From the NCBI GenBank assembly GCA_020696365.1, contig JAEHCM010000001.1, positions 82,813 through 146,812 on the forward strand: DNA of 64,000 nucleotides. The letters run 5' to 3'. Under the pieces are notes generated by a model that made no database searches, had not been told where the DNA came from, and saw only the letters and a program-made list of their open reading frames with translations. The stretch is from Thermoplasmata archaeon (lineage in GTDB: Archaea > Thermoplasmatota > Thermoplasmata > UBA10834). Numbering within the stretch: position 1 is the stretch's first letter; each line of letters begins with the position of its first letter. This document shows positions 7,230 through 15,019 of this stretch, piece by piece. The position numbers and the translations under genes were made by a program.

Positions 7230-8564
7230 ATGGGTGTGTCCGCGACATATCTGGGGTTCGACGACACCGACTCTCCTCAGGGCATGTGCACCACGTTCCT
7301 GGCGACCCTCATCCTGGACGAGTTGAGGGGCTTCGACCTGGTCGGTCTGCCCAGGTTGGTTCGTCTCAACCCGAACGTTCCGTGGAAGACCAGGGGGAAC
7401 GCTGCCGTTTGTCTCCCACTTGGCCGGGGCGTCGGGGCGGGCAGGATATGCGGCGCAATCGACGGTCGACCCGTGATGAGCTACGTACGCGGCTCCTCGG
7501 TCGACCCGGAGGAGCTGTTGCCCCTCGCAGCGAAGGTTCTTGAGCGGGTGGCCGAATTCGACTGCGACAAGACGAACCCTGGGATGGTGGCAACGAACAA
7601 GAAGCCCTCTCAACGCCTCTATTGGAGGGCGGTCAGGGATGTCGTTCCACTCTCTGAGGTGGAGCGGGAGCTAAGGGTGGTCGGGGCCTCGTGGAAGAGA
7701 TACAAGAACGGTAGGGGCATAATCGGAGCGGCCTCCGCGATATCGTGGCGCCCTCACGACCGAACCTGGGAAGTCATGTCGTACAGGACCCCTGACCGGA
7801 TTGGCACGGAGCGCGCGGTCGACAAGGGGAGCGTAATCAAGATGGACCGCAAGATGAAGTCCACGTTTCACAACTACGATTCTGAGAGCAAGCACATCGC
7901 CATCACGCCCGCCTCTCCGTGCCCTGTGCTGTTCGGCATCAGAGGAGACTCGGCCGACGAGCTGATGCAGGCGAGGAAGATGATACGTGGGGAACCCCCG
8001 CTCAGTTGGTTGCTGTTCCTGACGAACCAGGGAACGGACGATCACATAGTCAGGCGTCGCGTGCGCGACCTTGAGCCTGGGATGTCCGTGCGAGTCCAAG
8101 CGACCGTGGCAGTGTCGCCCAGGTCGGTCGAGGGCGGTCATGTGATCGTAACGGTGTCAGACGGGGAGGCGATCGACGTCGCCTTCTACGAACCTTCCGG
8201 TGTCATGAACCGTGCTGCAAGGCGCCTGATTTCCGGTGACAGGATCGTGGTATATGGGTCCGTGCGCGATTCCCCTAGAAGTCTGAACGCGGAGAAGCTT
8301 CATGTGCTCCATCTGGCGGTCGCGCACAGGAAAGAAGCCAACCCCCTCTGCGTCATATGCGAGAAGCGGATGGGATCGCTCGGGGCCGGTCAAGGGTATC
8401 GCTGCAAGAGATGTGGGGCGCGTGCTCCTGCGAGCGCTGCGGAGATTTCGGAGGTGAGCCGCGAGATACGTACCGGCTGGTACGAACCTCCGGTCGCATC
8501 CAGGAGGCATCTTCACAGACCAATACGGCGGATGTCGAGGGACAATATCAACAACTTATTATAG
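7230..8564 (+). CDS. tiaS: tRNA(Ile2) 2-agmatinylcytidine synthetase TiaS
   Basis: A 444-residue archaeal enzyme that attaches agmatine to C34 of tRNA-Ile(CAU), making agmatidine so that only AUA is read. Seen: the TiaS start motif YLGFDDTDSPQGMC, the central kinase-like region (CDKTNPGMVATN; KRYKNGRGIIGAASAI), an OB-fold (GMSVRVQATVAVSP), and a C-terminal zinc ribbon (CVICEKRM and CKRCGAR). ATG 7230 puts the family motif at the usual position. An upstream ATG at 7194 overlaps the previous stop as ATGA and could be the true coupled start, adding 12 residues. Essential for isoleucine decoding in most archaea. Confidence 0.93.
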   Translation: MGVSATYLGFDDTDSPQGMCTTFLATLILDELRGFDLVGLPRLVRLNPNVPWKTRGNAAVCLPLGRGVGAGRICGAIDGRPVMSYVRGSSVDPEELLPLAAKVLERVAEFDCDKTNPGMVATNKKPSQRLYWRAVRDVVPLSEVERELRVVGASWKRYKNGRGIIGAASAISWRPHDRTWEVMSYRTPDRIGTERAVDKGSVIKMDRKMKSTFHNYDSESKHIAITPASPCPVLFGIRGDSADELMQARKMIRGEPPLSWLLFLTNQGTDDHIVRRRVRDLEPGMSVRVQATVAVSPRSVEGGHVIVTVSDGEAIDVAFYEPSGVMNRAARRLISGDRIVVYGSVRDSPRSLNAEKLHVLHLAVAHRKEANPLCVICEKRMGSLGAGQGYRCKRCGARAPASAAEISEVSREIRTGWYEPPVASRRHLHRPIRRMSRDNINNLL

Positions 8565-8627
8565 CGACCAGAATCATGCTTGGCTCCACTGCTGGCACGG
8601 TGTCAGCATCATCGGAAGGGATACCGG

Positions 8628-9803
8628 ATGAACCAACCAGTCATTCTGAGCGCCGTCAGGACCCCGATCGGCAAGTTCGGCGGCGGCCTGAAGGCGCAGA
8701 CCGCCACGCAGCTCGGCGCTATCGTTGTCCGCGAAGCGGTCAGACGGGCGTGCATAGATCCGACGAAGGTGGACGAGTGCATAATGGGTAACGTTATCTC
8801 CGCGGGGCTCGGCCAGAACCCCGCGCGTCAGGCGGCCCTCCGCGGAGGCCTTCCGCCTGAGGTGTCTGCTCTGACCATAAACAAGGTCTGTGGTTCCGGC
8901 CTCAAGGCAGTCATGATCGCAGCGGATGTCATCTCCGCGGGAAAGGGCGCGCTGTTCGTCGCAGGAGGGATGGAGAGTATGACCAATGCCCCTTACCTCC
9001 TCGAGAAGGCACGGTTCGGATACAAGTTGTTCGACTCACAGCTAGTGGACGCGCTGGTCCGGGATGGCCTGTGGGAGGCGTTCAACGACTTCCACATGGG
9101 CAACACGGGCGAGATCATCGCCGAGCGGCACGACGTATCGCGGGAGGCCGCGGACAAGTTCTCCCTCTGGAGTCATCAGAAGGCAGTGCGCGCTGTGAAG
9201 GAGGGGCGGTTCAAGGATGAAATCGTGCCCGTGGAGGTGAAGTCGAAGAAAGGGCTCGTCACAGTCTCCGACGATGAGGGCCCAAGGGAGGACACGACCC
9301 TCGACGCTCTCGGCAAGCTCAAGCCCGTCTTCAGGGACAATGGCGTGCTCACTGCGGGCAACTCGTCGAGTATAAACGACGGGGCTGCAGCGCTCGTCGT
9401 GGCGGATCTCGTCAAGGCCGAGGAACTGGGGCTCGAGCCGATCGCTAGGATAGTGGACTACGCCACCGCGGGAATGAAGCCGGAACTGATTATGGAGGCG
9501 CCGATACCCGCCGTGCAGACCCTGCTCAAGAGGAACTCCCTGCAGATATCCGACATCGACCTGTTCGAACACAACGAAGCGTTCTCGACCGCATCGATCG
9601 CAGTGAAGGATTCGCTCGGCGTCCCCGAGGACCGGTTCAACGTCAACGGTGGGGCGGTGGCCCTCGGCCACCCTATCGGCTGCAGCGGTGCTCGAGTGCT
9701 CACAACGCTCATCTACGCCATGCGGAGGCGGAATGCGTTCCGCGGGGTTGCCACCCTGTGTCTGGGCGGCGGCAACGCCGTCGCGATGATAGTTGAGCGA
9801 TAG
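8628..9803 (+). CDS. Thiolase (acetyl-CoA C-acyltransferase), bacterial-like
   Basis: 391 residues with all thiolase landmarks: N-terminal ILSAVRTPIGKFGGGL, nucleophile Cys in NKVCGSGLK (about 87), EHNEAFS, NVNGGAVALGHPIGCSGAR with the catalytic His, and the C-terminal Cys in TLCLGGGNA. The protein interconverts two acetyl-CoA and acetoacetyl-CoA or cleaves longer 3-ketoacyl-CoA. The complete CxGGG end is typical of bacterial/mitochondrial thiolases, unlike the archaeal thiolase that works with HMG-CoA synthase and DUF35. Neither of those genes is adjacent here. ATG 8628 follows GGAAGGGAT; a TATA-like CTTATTATAGC lies near 8551-8562. Confidence 0.92.
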   Translation: MNQPVILSAVRTPIGKFGGGLKAQTATQLGAIVVREAVRRACIDPTKVDECIMGNVISAGLGQNPARQAALRGGLPPEVSALTINKVCGSGLKAVMIAADVISAGKGALFVAGGMESMTNAPYLLEKARFGYKLFDSQLVDALVRDGLWEAFNDFHMGNTGEIIAERHDVSREAADKFSLWSHQKAVRAVKEGRFKDEIVPVEVKSKKGLVTVSDDEGPREDTTLDALGKLKPVFRDNGVLTAGNSSSINDGAAALVVADLVKAEELGLEPIARIVDYATAGMKPELIMEAPIPAVQTLLKRNSLQISDIDLFEHNEAFSTASIAVKDSLGVPEDRFNVNGGAVALGHPIGCSGARVLTTLIYAMRRRNAFRGVATLCLGGGNAVAMIVER

Positions 9804-9872
9804 GTCCATCAACCGAAAGCGAAATATCGGACCCCGTATTACACTGACCTGAAACGAAGGAGCGCGAGTTCT

Positions 9873-11114
9873 TTGAATGCTCAGGATTTGATGCAGATCG
9901 TCGACGCCGACAGGGACAGGATTGTGAAATCGCTCTGTGACATGCTCAGGATCAAGGCGGTAGGACCTGAGAACGGCGGCACCGGTGAGGCTGAGCGCGG
10001 CGATTTCCTGACCGAGCTTCTGAAAGAGCTCGGCTTCGATGAGGTCGAGCAGTACGATTCGAAGGACCCGCGCGTCCCTTCGGGCCGCAGGCCGAACATC
10101 GTGGCGAGGGTGAAAGGCTCGACAGACGCCAACCTCTGGGTGGTCACGCACACGGACACAGTCCCCGAGGGGGATCTCGAGGCGTGGACCCGCCCTCCGT
10201 ACGACCCCCAGGCCGTCGATGGCAGGGTATACGGCCGTGGGTCCGAAGATAACGGGCAGGAGCTGATCGCCTCCCTCTTCGGCCTGGCCGCGCTCTTTAA
10301 GGCGGGGATTACTCCTGAGTGCAACGTGGGCCTCGCATTCGTATCCGATGAGGAGTACGGAAACGCACACGGGATCGAGGTCCTGCTTAAGAACGGGTTG
10401 TTCAAAGAGGGCGATCTGATCGTGGTGCCCGACCACGGATACCCCGACGGATCATCCATAGCGATAGTCGAGAAGAGCGTCGCATGGGTGAAGGTCGTGG
10501 TCGTCGGAAGGCAGACGCACGGTAGCACTCCAGCGAACGGGGTGAACGCGTTCGAGGTGGCTGCGAGGTACATCTGCCACTGCACCGACAGGCTGAGGTC
10601 GAAGTTCCCGAAGAGCGATCCGTTGTTCGACCCTCCTGAAAGCACCTTCGTGCCCTCGAAGTGCGAGGGCAACGACTACAACATCAACACCGTGCCTGGA
10701 AGGCAGGTGTTCTACTGCGACTTCCGCGTCCTGCCCGATTATGCGCTGGACGACATCATGGCCGAAATGCAGGCAGTGGCCCGTGAGCTCGAGACGAAAT
10801 GGGGGGCTAAGATAGAAGTCAGCTTCCTGGACAGAACCGAGTCCGCTGGGAAGACCTCGCAAGATGCAGAGGTCGTGAAACGCCTCGGGGAGGCGATCGC
10901 CGTCGTCGGGGGGTTCGTGCCGAAACCCGTCGGGATCGGCGGCGCGACCTTCGCGACCCCGTTCCGGAAGGCAGGTTTGGAGGCGGTCGCGTGGAGCACG
11001 ATCCCGGGCACAGGCCACGACGCCGACGAGTACATCGAGATATCCGGGATGATGTTCGACGCCAAGACCTATGCGGTGCTATTCGCAGGCAAGAACATAG
11101 ACCGGACGGGTTAG
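9873..11114 (+). CDS. M20 family metallopeptidase / deacylase (ArgE/DapE-like)
   Basis: A 413-residue di-zinc hydrolase. Metal ligands can be read as THTDTVPEGD (His/Asp), GRGSEDNGQ (bridging Asp), SDEEYGN (catalytic Glu plus ligand), VVPDHG and a C-terminal GTGHDADEY His. The dimerisation (lid) domain starts near VVVVGRQTHGSTPANGVNAF. The family includes acetylornithine deacetylase, succinyl-DAP desuccinylase and dipeptidases; the substrate cannot be decided here. TTG 9873 is used with GGAG upstream at 9858-9861. It lies 69 bases after the thiolase in the same direction and overlaps the convergent ftsY stop by 4 bases. Confidence 0.88.
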   Translation: MNAQDLMQIVDADRDRIVKSLCDMLRIKAVGPENGGTGEAERGDFLTELLKELGFDEVEQYDSKDPRVPSGRRPNIVARVKGSTDANLWVVTHTDTVPEGDLEAWTRPPYDPQAVDGRVYGRGSEDNGQELIASLFGLAALFKAGITPECNVGLAFVSDEEYGNAHGIEVLLKNGLFKEGDLIVVPDHGYPDGSSIAIVEKSVAWVKVVVVGRQTHGSTPANGVNAFEVAARYICHCTDRLRSKFPKSDPLFDPPESTFVPSKCEGNDYNINTVPGRQVFYCDFRVLPDYALDDIMAEMQAVARELETKWGAKIEVSFLDRTESAGKTSQDAEVVKRLGEAIAVVGGFVPKPVGIGGATFATPFRKAGLEAVAWSTIPGTGHDADEYIEISGMMFDAKTYAVLFAGKNIDRTG

Positions 11115-12076
11115 AGCGTCTTGGACGGCTTCGGCATCTTGTCTCCGAATATCCTCGAGATCATCCATTCAGCATCGAAGCGTCTGAACTCGTCGTATCC
11201 CTGGCCGAAGCTGACGTATGCGACAGGCTTCCCGATCGCCTTCGCGATTGAGAGCGCTGCTCCGCCCTTGGCGTCAGCGTCGATCTTCGTCAGGACGACA
11301 GCGTCGATCCCGACCGCCTCGTCGAACCTCTTCGCCTGTTCGATCGCGTCGGAGCCGGCGAGCGAGTCCCCGACGAAGAATATCACATCCGGCTTGGCGA
11401 CCCGCTGGATCTTCTTCATCTCGTCCATCAGGTTCCTGTTGGTCTGCATCCTTCCTGCGGTGTCGATCAGGACGAATTCCTTCTTCCTCGCCTTGGCGTG
11501 TTCGATCGCATCGAACGCGACGGCCGCCGGATCGCTCCCTGCCTGATGTTTGATGATCTTGCACCCGAGCCGTTCGGAGTGCAGGGTCAACTGTTCGATC
11601 GCCCCTGCCCTGAAAGTGTCCCCCGCGGCAAGCACGCAACCATACCCTCGAGCCTGCAACCGATGGGCGAGCTTGGCGATGGTAGTCGTCTTTCCCGTGC
11701 CGTTGATTCCGACGAACATCATCGCGATCGGCGGAGTCTTGGCTTTCATCACCTCGCCGAGTGAGAACTCCCGGCCAACGAGCACATCCCTGACCACCGA
11801 TCGGAATGCCAGGTTGACTGCCTCCTCCACCTTGAACCCCTTCTCGACCCTCTTGCCTGCTAGGAACTCGCGCACTCCCTTCGACATCTCCTCGACGACA
11901 GGAAGCGCGACATCCGCCTGAAGAAGACCGAACTCGAGCTCTGTGAGGATCTCGTCTAGAACACTCTCGCGCAGCTTTCTGCCCGAGTCGCCGACCACCT
12001 CGGACATGTCCTCGATGGACCTCGCCTTAGCGACCGTCGACGCGACAGCGAGCTTGTCTCTGAGAGCTTTGAACAT
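11111..12076 (-). CDS. ftsY: Signal recognition particle receptor FtsY
   Basis: A 321-residue SRP-family GTPase that docks ribosome/SRP complexes at the membrane. A short N-helix domain is followed by G1 GINGTGKTTTIAKLA (about 123-137), the insertion-box region ILAAGDTFRAGA-like (seen as VLAAGDTFRAGAIEQL), DTAGRMQTNRNLMDEM, TKIDADAKGGAALS and GQGYDEFRRFD. The long acidic A-domain of bacterial FtsY is absent, as is normal in archaea. Last gene of rpl18a-pfdA-ftsY, an order conserved in many archaea. Confidence 0.97.
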   Translation of the reverse strand: MFKALRDKLAVASTVAKARSIEDMSEVVGDSGRKLRESVLDEILTELEFGLLQADVALPVVEEMSKGVREFLAGKRVEKGFKVEEAVNLAFRSVVRDVLVGREFSLGEVMKAKTPPIAMMFVGINGTGKTTTIAKLAHRLQARGYGCVLAAGDTFRAGAIEQLTLHSERLGCKIIKHQAGSDPAAVAFDAIEHAKARKKEFVLIDTAGRMQTNRNLMDEMKKIQRVAKPDVIFFVGDSLAGSDAIEQAKRFDEAVGIDAVVLTKIDADAKGGAALSIAKAIGKPVAYVSFGQGYDEFRRFDAEWMISRIFGDKMPKPSKTL

Positions 12077-12100
12077 GACCGCTCCTGAAGGTCGGAGCCC

Positions 12101-12520
12101 TCACTGGGGGTCCGACCGCGAGTAGTACTCCTGGACCTTCTCGGAGAGCTGCTGGACCGTGAGTTCGGTCTGCTCGATGCGTTCGCCGATCTTGTGCACC
12201 GCACGGTTGAGCTCGTCGATCCTGGCGCTCAGCAGCTTCTGCGCCTCCTCTGGAGACCGCTGAAAGGAGACATCTGCGCCTACTCCGACAATCGCGCTCT
12301 TCTCCTCGGAGATTCGGGCGTGGATGAACGATTCCGCACCGATCGGCACCAGGATATCGTCCCCTGGCTTGCCAGAAGCGACCCGGGATATGGTGTCCCT
12401 CGCCCGCGAGTGCTCGTCGACCGTGAGTTTGATGATCTCCTGCTGTCTCATGAGCGCCTCGTACTGCGCCTTGGCGCTCTCTATCATCGCTGCCGCCTCT
12501 CTTGCCTCTGCTTCGTCCAT
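12101..12520 (-). CDS. pfdA: Prefoldin subunit alpha
   Basis: 139 residues: long N-terminal coiled coil (AAMIESAKAQYEALMRQQEI), a beta-hairpin core (DDILVPIGAESFIHARI and SAIVGVGADVSF), and a C-terminal coiled coil (ISARIDELNRA-like segment, LTVQQLSEKVQEYY). This matches archaeal prefoldin alpha, two copies of which pair with four beta subunits to hold unfolded proteins for the thermosome. The start overlaps the rpl18a stop by one base, suggesting translational coupling. Confidence 0.93.
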   Translation of the reverse strand: MDEAEAREAAAMIESAKAQYEALMRQQEIIKLTVDEHSRARDTISRVASGKPGDDILVPIGAESFIHARISEEKSAIVGVGADVSFQRSPEEAQKLLSARIDELNRAVHKIGERIEQTELTVQQLSEKVQEYYSRSDPQ

Positions 12521-12753
12521 CAGCCACCAGCCTCCAGGATGTACTTCACCTGGTGATCCGTAATCTCCTCGGGCGTCATGGCTCTGATGCCCTCGATTCT
12601 GACGGACGGCCGCTTGACCCGGTGCCTGCTACCGATGAGCGCGAATACCTTCTCCACGGCGGCCGGCTCGTCGACCGAGGCCACTTCGATGGTGAAGGGT
12701 TGCCACCTGCGAACTGAAATCCTGAACTCTCCCTTTATCTCGTAAGCCTTCAT
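12520..12753 (-). CDS. rpl18a: Ribosomal protein eL20 (L18Ae/LX)
   Basis: 77 residues starting MKAYEIKGEFRI, with the family landmarks RWQPFTIEVAS, ALIGSRHRVKRPSVRIEGI. This is the short archaeal form of the large-subunit protein L18Ae (LX). It leads the operon with pfdA and ftsY. The rpl39e-rpl31e-tif6 genes that often precede it are not here; instead a MITE-like insertion begins about 50 bases upstream. A TATA-like AAAGCTTTATC on this strand (12788-12798) lies between the gene and that insertion. Confidence 0.95.
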   Translation of the reverse strand: MKAYEIKGEFRISVRRWQPFTIEVASVDEPAAVEKVFALIGSRHRVKRPSVRIEGIRAMTPEEITDHQVKYILEAGG

Positions 12754-12800
12754 GATGACCCGCAGAGGCCCTAGAGAAGGTACTCCAGATAAAGCTTTTG

Positions 12801-12809
12801 TCAGTCGAG
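12801..12809. repeat. Target site duplication, left copy
   Basis: TCAGTCGAG directly precedes the left terminal inverted repeat and is identical to 13220-13228. Confidence 0.7.
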
Positions 12810-12832
12810 CGTTCTGTCAAGCTATCGGGTGT
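12810..12832 (+). repeat. Left terminal inverted repeat
   Basis: GTTCTGTCAA then TATCGGGTG; partner of 13198-13219. Confidence 0.7.
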
Positions 12833-13197
12833 TACACGTAGTGCGAAGCGCCAAGACCCCATGCCCCGTTGATATCACGATGCCGGACAAGGCACGCACA
12901 CGGGCCGTACCGGTCGGCCCGGATGGATGCAGCGGATCGCGCTCGACATGTGGGAGAAATCCATATTCCCGAATGGGCGCGTACGCCGGACATGCCCCCG
13001 CGGATAGGCCTATCCAGACGCTGTCAGAGGGGGCGGGCACGCTGCCACCAGCCGCCTGCGACAGGGCGGCAGGGGGCTTACGGTTCAGCCCCGGCGCGTC
13101 CCAGCATGACGTGATGATGGTCCTCTGCGGCCCTGCAAGGGGCGCACGGCCGGAGCCGAATGGGACGAGTCAGTTGTCGAAGTGGTCCGAGGGATTA

Positions 13198-13219
13198 CCA
13201 CCCGATAATTGACAGAACC
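13198..13219 (-). repeat. Right terminal inverted repeat
   Basis: On the minus strand reads GGTTCTGTCAATTATCGGGT going inward; matches the left end with one gap and one mismatch. Confidence 0.7.
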
Positions 13220-13228
13220 TCAGTCGAG
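13220..13228. repeat. Target site duplication, right copy
   Basis: TCAGTCGAG directly follows the right terminal inverted repeat; perfect copy of 12801-12809. Confidence 0.7.
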
Positions 13229-13299
13229 ATGAGCCGACCTAGCGTCTCATCCCTCCTCAGCGAATAGATATTCATACCCGCGATCTCGATGACGGTGGC

Positions 13300-14145
13300 G
13301 TGACCCGGCCGATCGACATCTTCCGTCCAGGCAGGAGCTTCCCAGCCGTGTCCGTCACCGGTACCCGGTGCGACCTCCAATGCCACCATTGCGCGGGTCA
13401 TTACCTGCACGGGATGAGGGCCGCGACCGAGCCAGAGGGGTTGTTGAGGCTGGCTCTTGAGTTGGATGAGGCGGGCGCCCTAGGCCTGCTCATCAGCGGA
13501 GGATCTGAGACAACCGGAAAGGTTCCGTTGGAGCGCTTCGTCGGGACGATTAGGCGGATCAAGGACACCACGCGGTTGAAGATCAACGCGCATGTAGGGC
13601 TGGCTCCAAAATCGGACCTTGAGGCTCTGGTCGCTGCAGGTGTGGACGCCTTCTCGGTCGATGTCTACGGAACGGACAGCGCCGTCCAGGACACGCTCGG
13701 GCTGGATGCTCGTGCGGACGATTTCATGAAGGTGATCGAGGACCTGAAAGACCTGGACGCTCCCGCAGTGGCACCGCATATATGCATCGGGATCGAGAAG
13801 GGAGTGCTGGCGGGCGAGATGGATGCGATCGCTCGTTTGAAACCGATCGGACCTGACGCATTGGTCTTCATCGTCTTCACACCGACAAAGGGCACATCGT
13901 ACGAGAAGGCGCAGCCTCCAGCTCCCTCGGACATCCTTTCCGTGCTGCGGCTGGCGCGGGAGCAGCTGCCAGACACGCGACTCGTGCTAGGCTGCATGCG
14001 CCCTAGAACGGCCAGGCAATACGAGCTCGAAGCAGTTGCCTTGGGCATCGACGGGATAGCCATGCCTAGCAGGGCGACTCTGAAGTATATCAGGAGGTCC
14101 GGGGCGAACATCTCTGAAAAGGAAACCTGCTGCGCGCTCGGATAG
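13300..14145 (+). CDS. Radical SAM protein, substrate unknown
   Basis: 281 residues. The [4Fe-4S] motif CDLQCHHC (CxxxCxxC, about residues 24-31) follows FPAVSVTGTRC, and LISGGSETT lies where SAM-binding glycines are expected. The rest has TIM-barrel rhythm (KINAHVGLA; VDAFSVDVYG; VAPHICIGIE; LVLGCMRPR) and ends with a Cys pair, CCALG. It resembles the uncharacterised archaeal radical SAM group that includes the two-component lipoyl synthases (LipS), but no partner is adjacent, so that is only a possibility. GTG 13300 is supported by GGTG upstream and a TATA-like ATAGATATTC (13265-13274), giving a nearly leaderless mRNA. Confidence 0.8.
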   Translation: MTRPIDIFRPGRSFPAVSVTGTRCDLQCHHCAGHYLHGMRAATEPEGLLRLALELDEAGALGLLISGGSETTGKVPLERFVGTIRRIKDTTRLKINAHVGLAPKSDLEALVAAGVDAFSVDVYGTDSAVQDTLGLDARADDFMKVIEDLKDLDAPAVAPHICIGIEKGVLAGEMDAIARLKPIGPDALVFIVFTPTKGTSYEKAQPPAPSDILSVLRLAREQLPDTRLVLGCMRPRTARQYELEAVALGIDGIAMPSRATLKYIRRSGANISEKETCCALG

Positions 14146-14149
14146 ATTC

Positions 14150-14977
14150 TCACTTGTATATCGAGCCGTGGGAGTACTTGCGCTCGATTGGCACGAGATA
14201 TGCTATCCACGCGATATTGGCGACTACCATCGCCAGTGCGAGCAGGGAAATCACGCCTGTGAATATGTCGGAGGTGTCCCTCACGATCGTCACCGTCGCC
14301 GCGGAGCCAGGGTTCTCCTGGTCGTTCAACACGAGAAAGTACCTCTGGTGGTCCGCCTTGGGGATGTCGATCGTGACCGAACCTTCTATCCGGTCGTTGT
14401 TTCGGTTGAGTCTCAGTAGTGACAGCTGGCTGATGTCGTCCTTGTAGGCGTCATAGACTGCGCCTTCCACCAAGTATATCTCGACGATGTGCACCGCGGT
14501 TGCCTGCACCTCTACCATGCGTTGCAGCGCGAGCGGGTCTCTGGACCAGAACTCCACCGGTTCGCTGACAGTGAGGGCCGAGGTCCTGCTGGTTCCGTCC
14601 TGTATCGCAGACAGAATCGGCGGGGCCATCAGCATGACCGTTACGGTGGCGGCGACGATCACGATCATAACCGCCGACTTGATCGAGTTCTTCGCCATCA
14701 GGTGTTTGGAGCTGGAGCTCCTGGCGAACCTAATCTCTATGATCCGGAAGAAGAAGCTCTCGACGCATACGACGAGAAGGAGCAGGACCATCACCGATGC
14801 GAACGAATCGAGCGGGAGGTATAGGACTGGCGTCAGCTGTGCGTTACCGAATATGAAAATCATGACGAACCCAAGAACGATGAGCATTATGGCCTGGACG
14901 ACATAGAGCGCCAGTTTGATCCTTCTGATCTTGGTGAGCCTTATGGAGTCCTCCAGAACCTTACTGGAAAATGGCAT
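14150..14977 (-). CDS. Membrane protein with large extracytoplasmic domain, unknown
   Basis: 275 residues with three hydrophobic segments near the N-terminus (about 22-45, 58-80 and 100-118), an outside domain of about 110 residues (from PPILSAIQDG to GSAATVTIVRD), and a final membrane helix (VISLLALAMVVANIAWIAYL). The outer domain contains paired beta segments (SVTIDIPKADHQRYFLVLND) like small beta-sandwich domains. No family recognised. A TATA-like AGTATTTATTAG (minus strand, about 15000-15012) lies at a distance that gives a leaderless ATG 14977. Convergent with the radical SAM gene. Confidence 0.72.
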   Translation of the reverse strand: MPFSSKVLEDSIRLTKIRRIKLALYVVQAIMLIVLGFVMIFIFGNAQLTPVLYLPLDSFASVMVLLLLVVCVESFFFRIIEIRFARSSSSKHLMAKNSIKSAVMIVIVAATVTVMLMAPPILSAIQDGTSRTSALTVSEPVEFWSRDPLALQRMVEVQATAVHIVEIYLVEGAVYDAYKDDISQLSLLRLNRNNDRIEGSVTIDIPKADHQRYFLVLNDQENPGSAATVTIVRDTSDIFTGVISLLALAMVVANIAWIAYLVPIERKYSHGSIYK

Positions 14978-15019
14978 TGAAGCCTTTTATGCCATTACGG
15001 CTAATAAATACTTTTTGTG

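Larger units (their letters stand above)
12810..13219. mobile_element. MITE-like non-autonomous transposable element, 410 bp
   Basis: The ends form a terminal inverted repeat: left GTTCTGTCAAGCTATCGGGTG (given as GTTCTGTCAA, GC, TATCGGGTG), right end read inward GTTCTGTCAATTATCGGGTG, differing by one gap and one mismatch. The element is bounded exactly by the 9-bp direct repeat TCAGTCGAG. No transposase was recognised; the only open frames inside (127 and 72 codons) are low-complexity shadows. Internal short palindromes occur, such as GGATAGGCCTATCC (near 13004-13017) and GGGGCT/AGCCCC. It fills most of the 546-bp gap between rpl18a and the radical SAM gene, so no other gene is seen there. 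Confidence 0.72.

Noticed and set aside
9042..10436. 464-codon open frame on the minus strand
   Set aside because: It spans the end of the thiolase and much of the M20 gene, both clear families, in the opposite direction. Long antisense frames are expected in high-GC DNA.
12829..13212. 127-codon open frame inside the MITE-like element
   Set aside because: Pro/Gly/Arg-rich with no transposase motif, entirely within the TIRs; probably chance.
12754..13299. Possible SRP RNA or RNase P RNA in the 546-bp gap
   Set aside because: I looked for the conserved SRP helix 8 and RNase P CR-I/CR-V sequences on both strands and did not find them; the flanking 9-bp duplication favours a mobile element.
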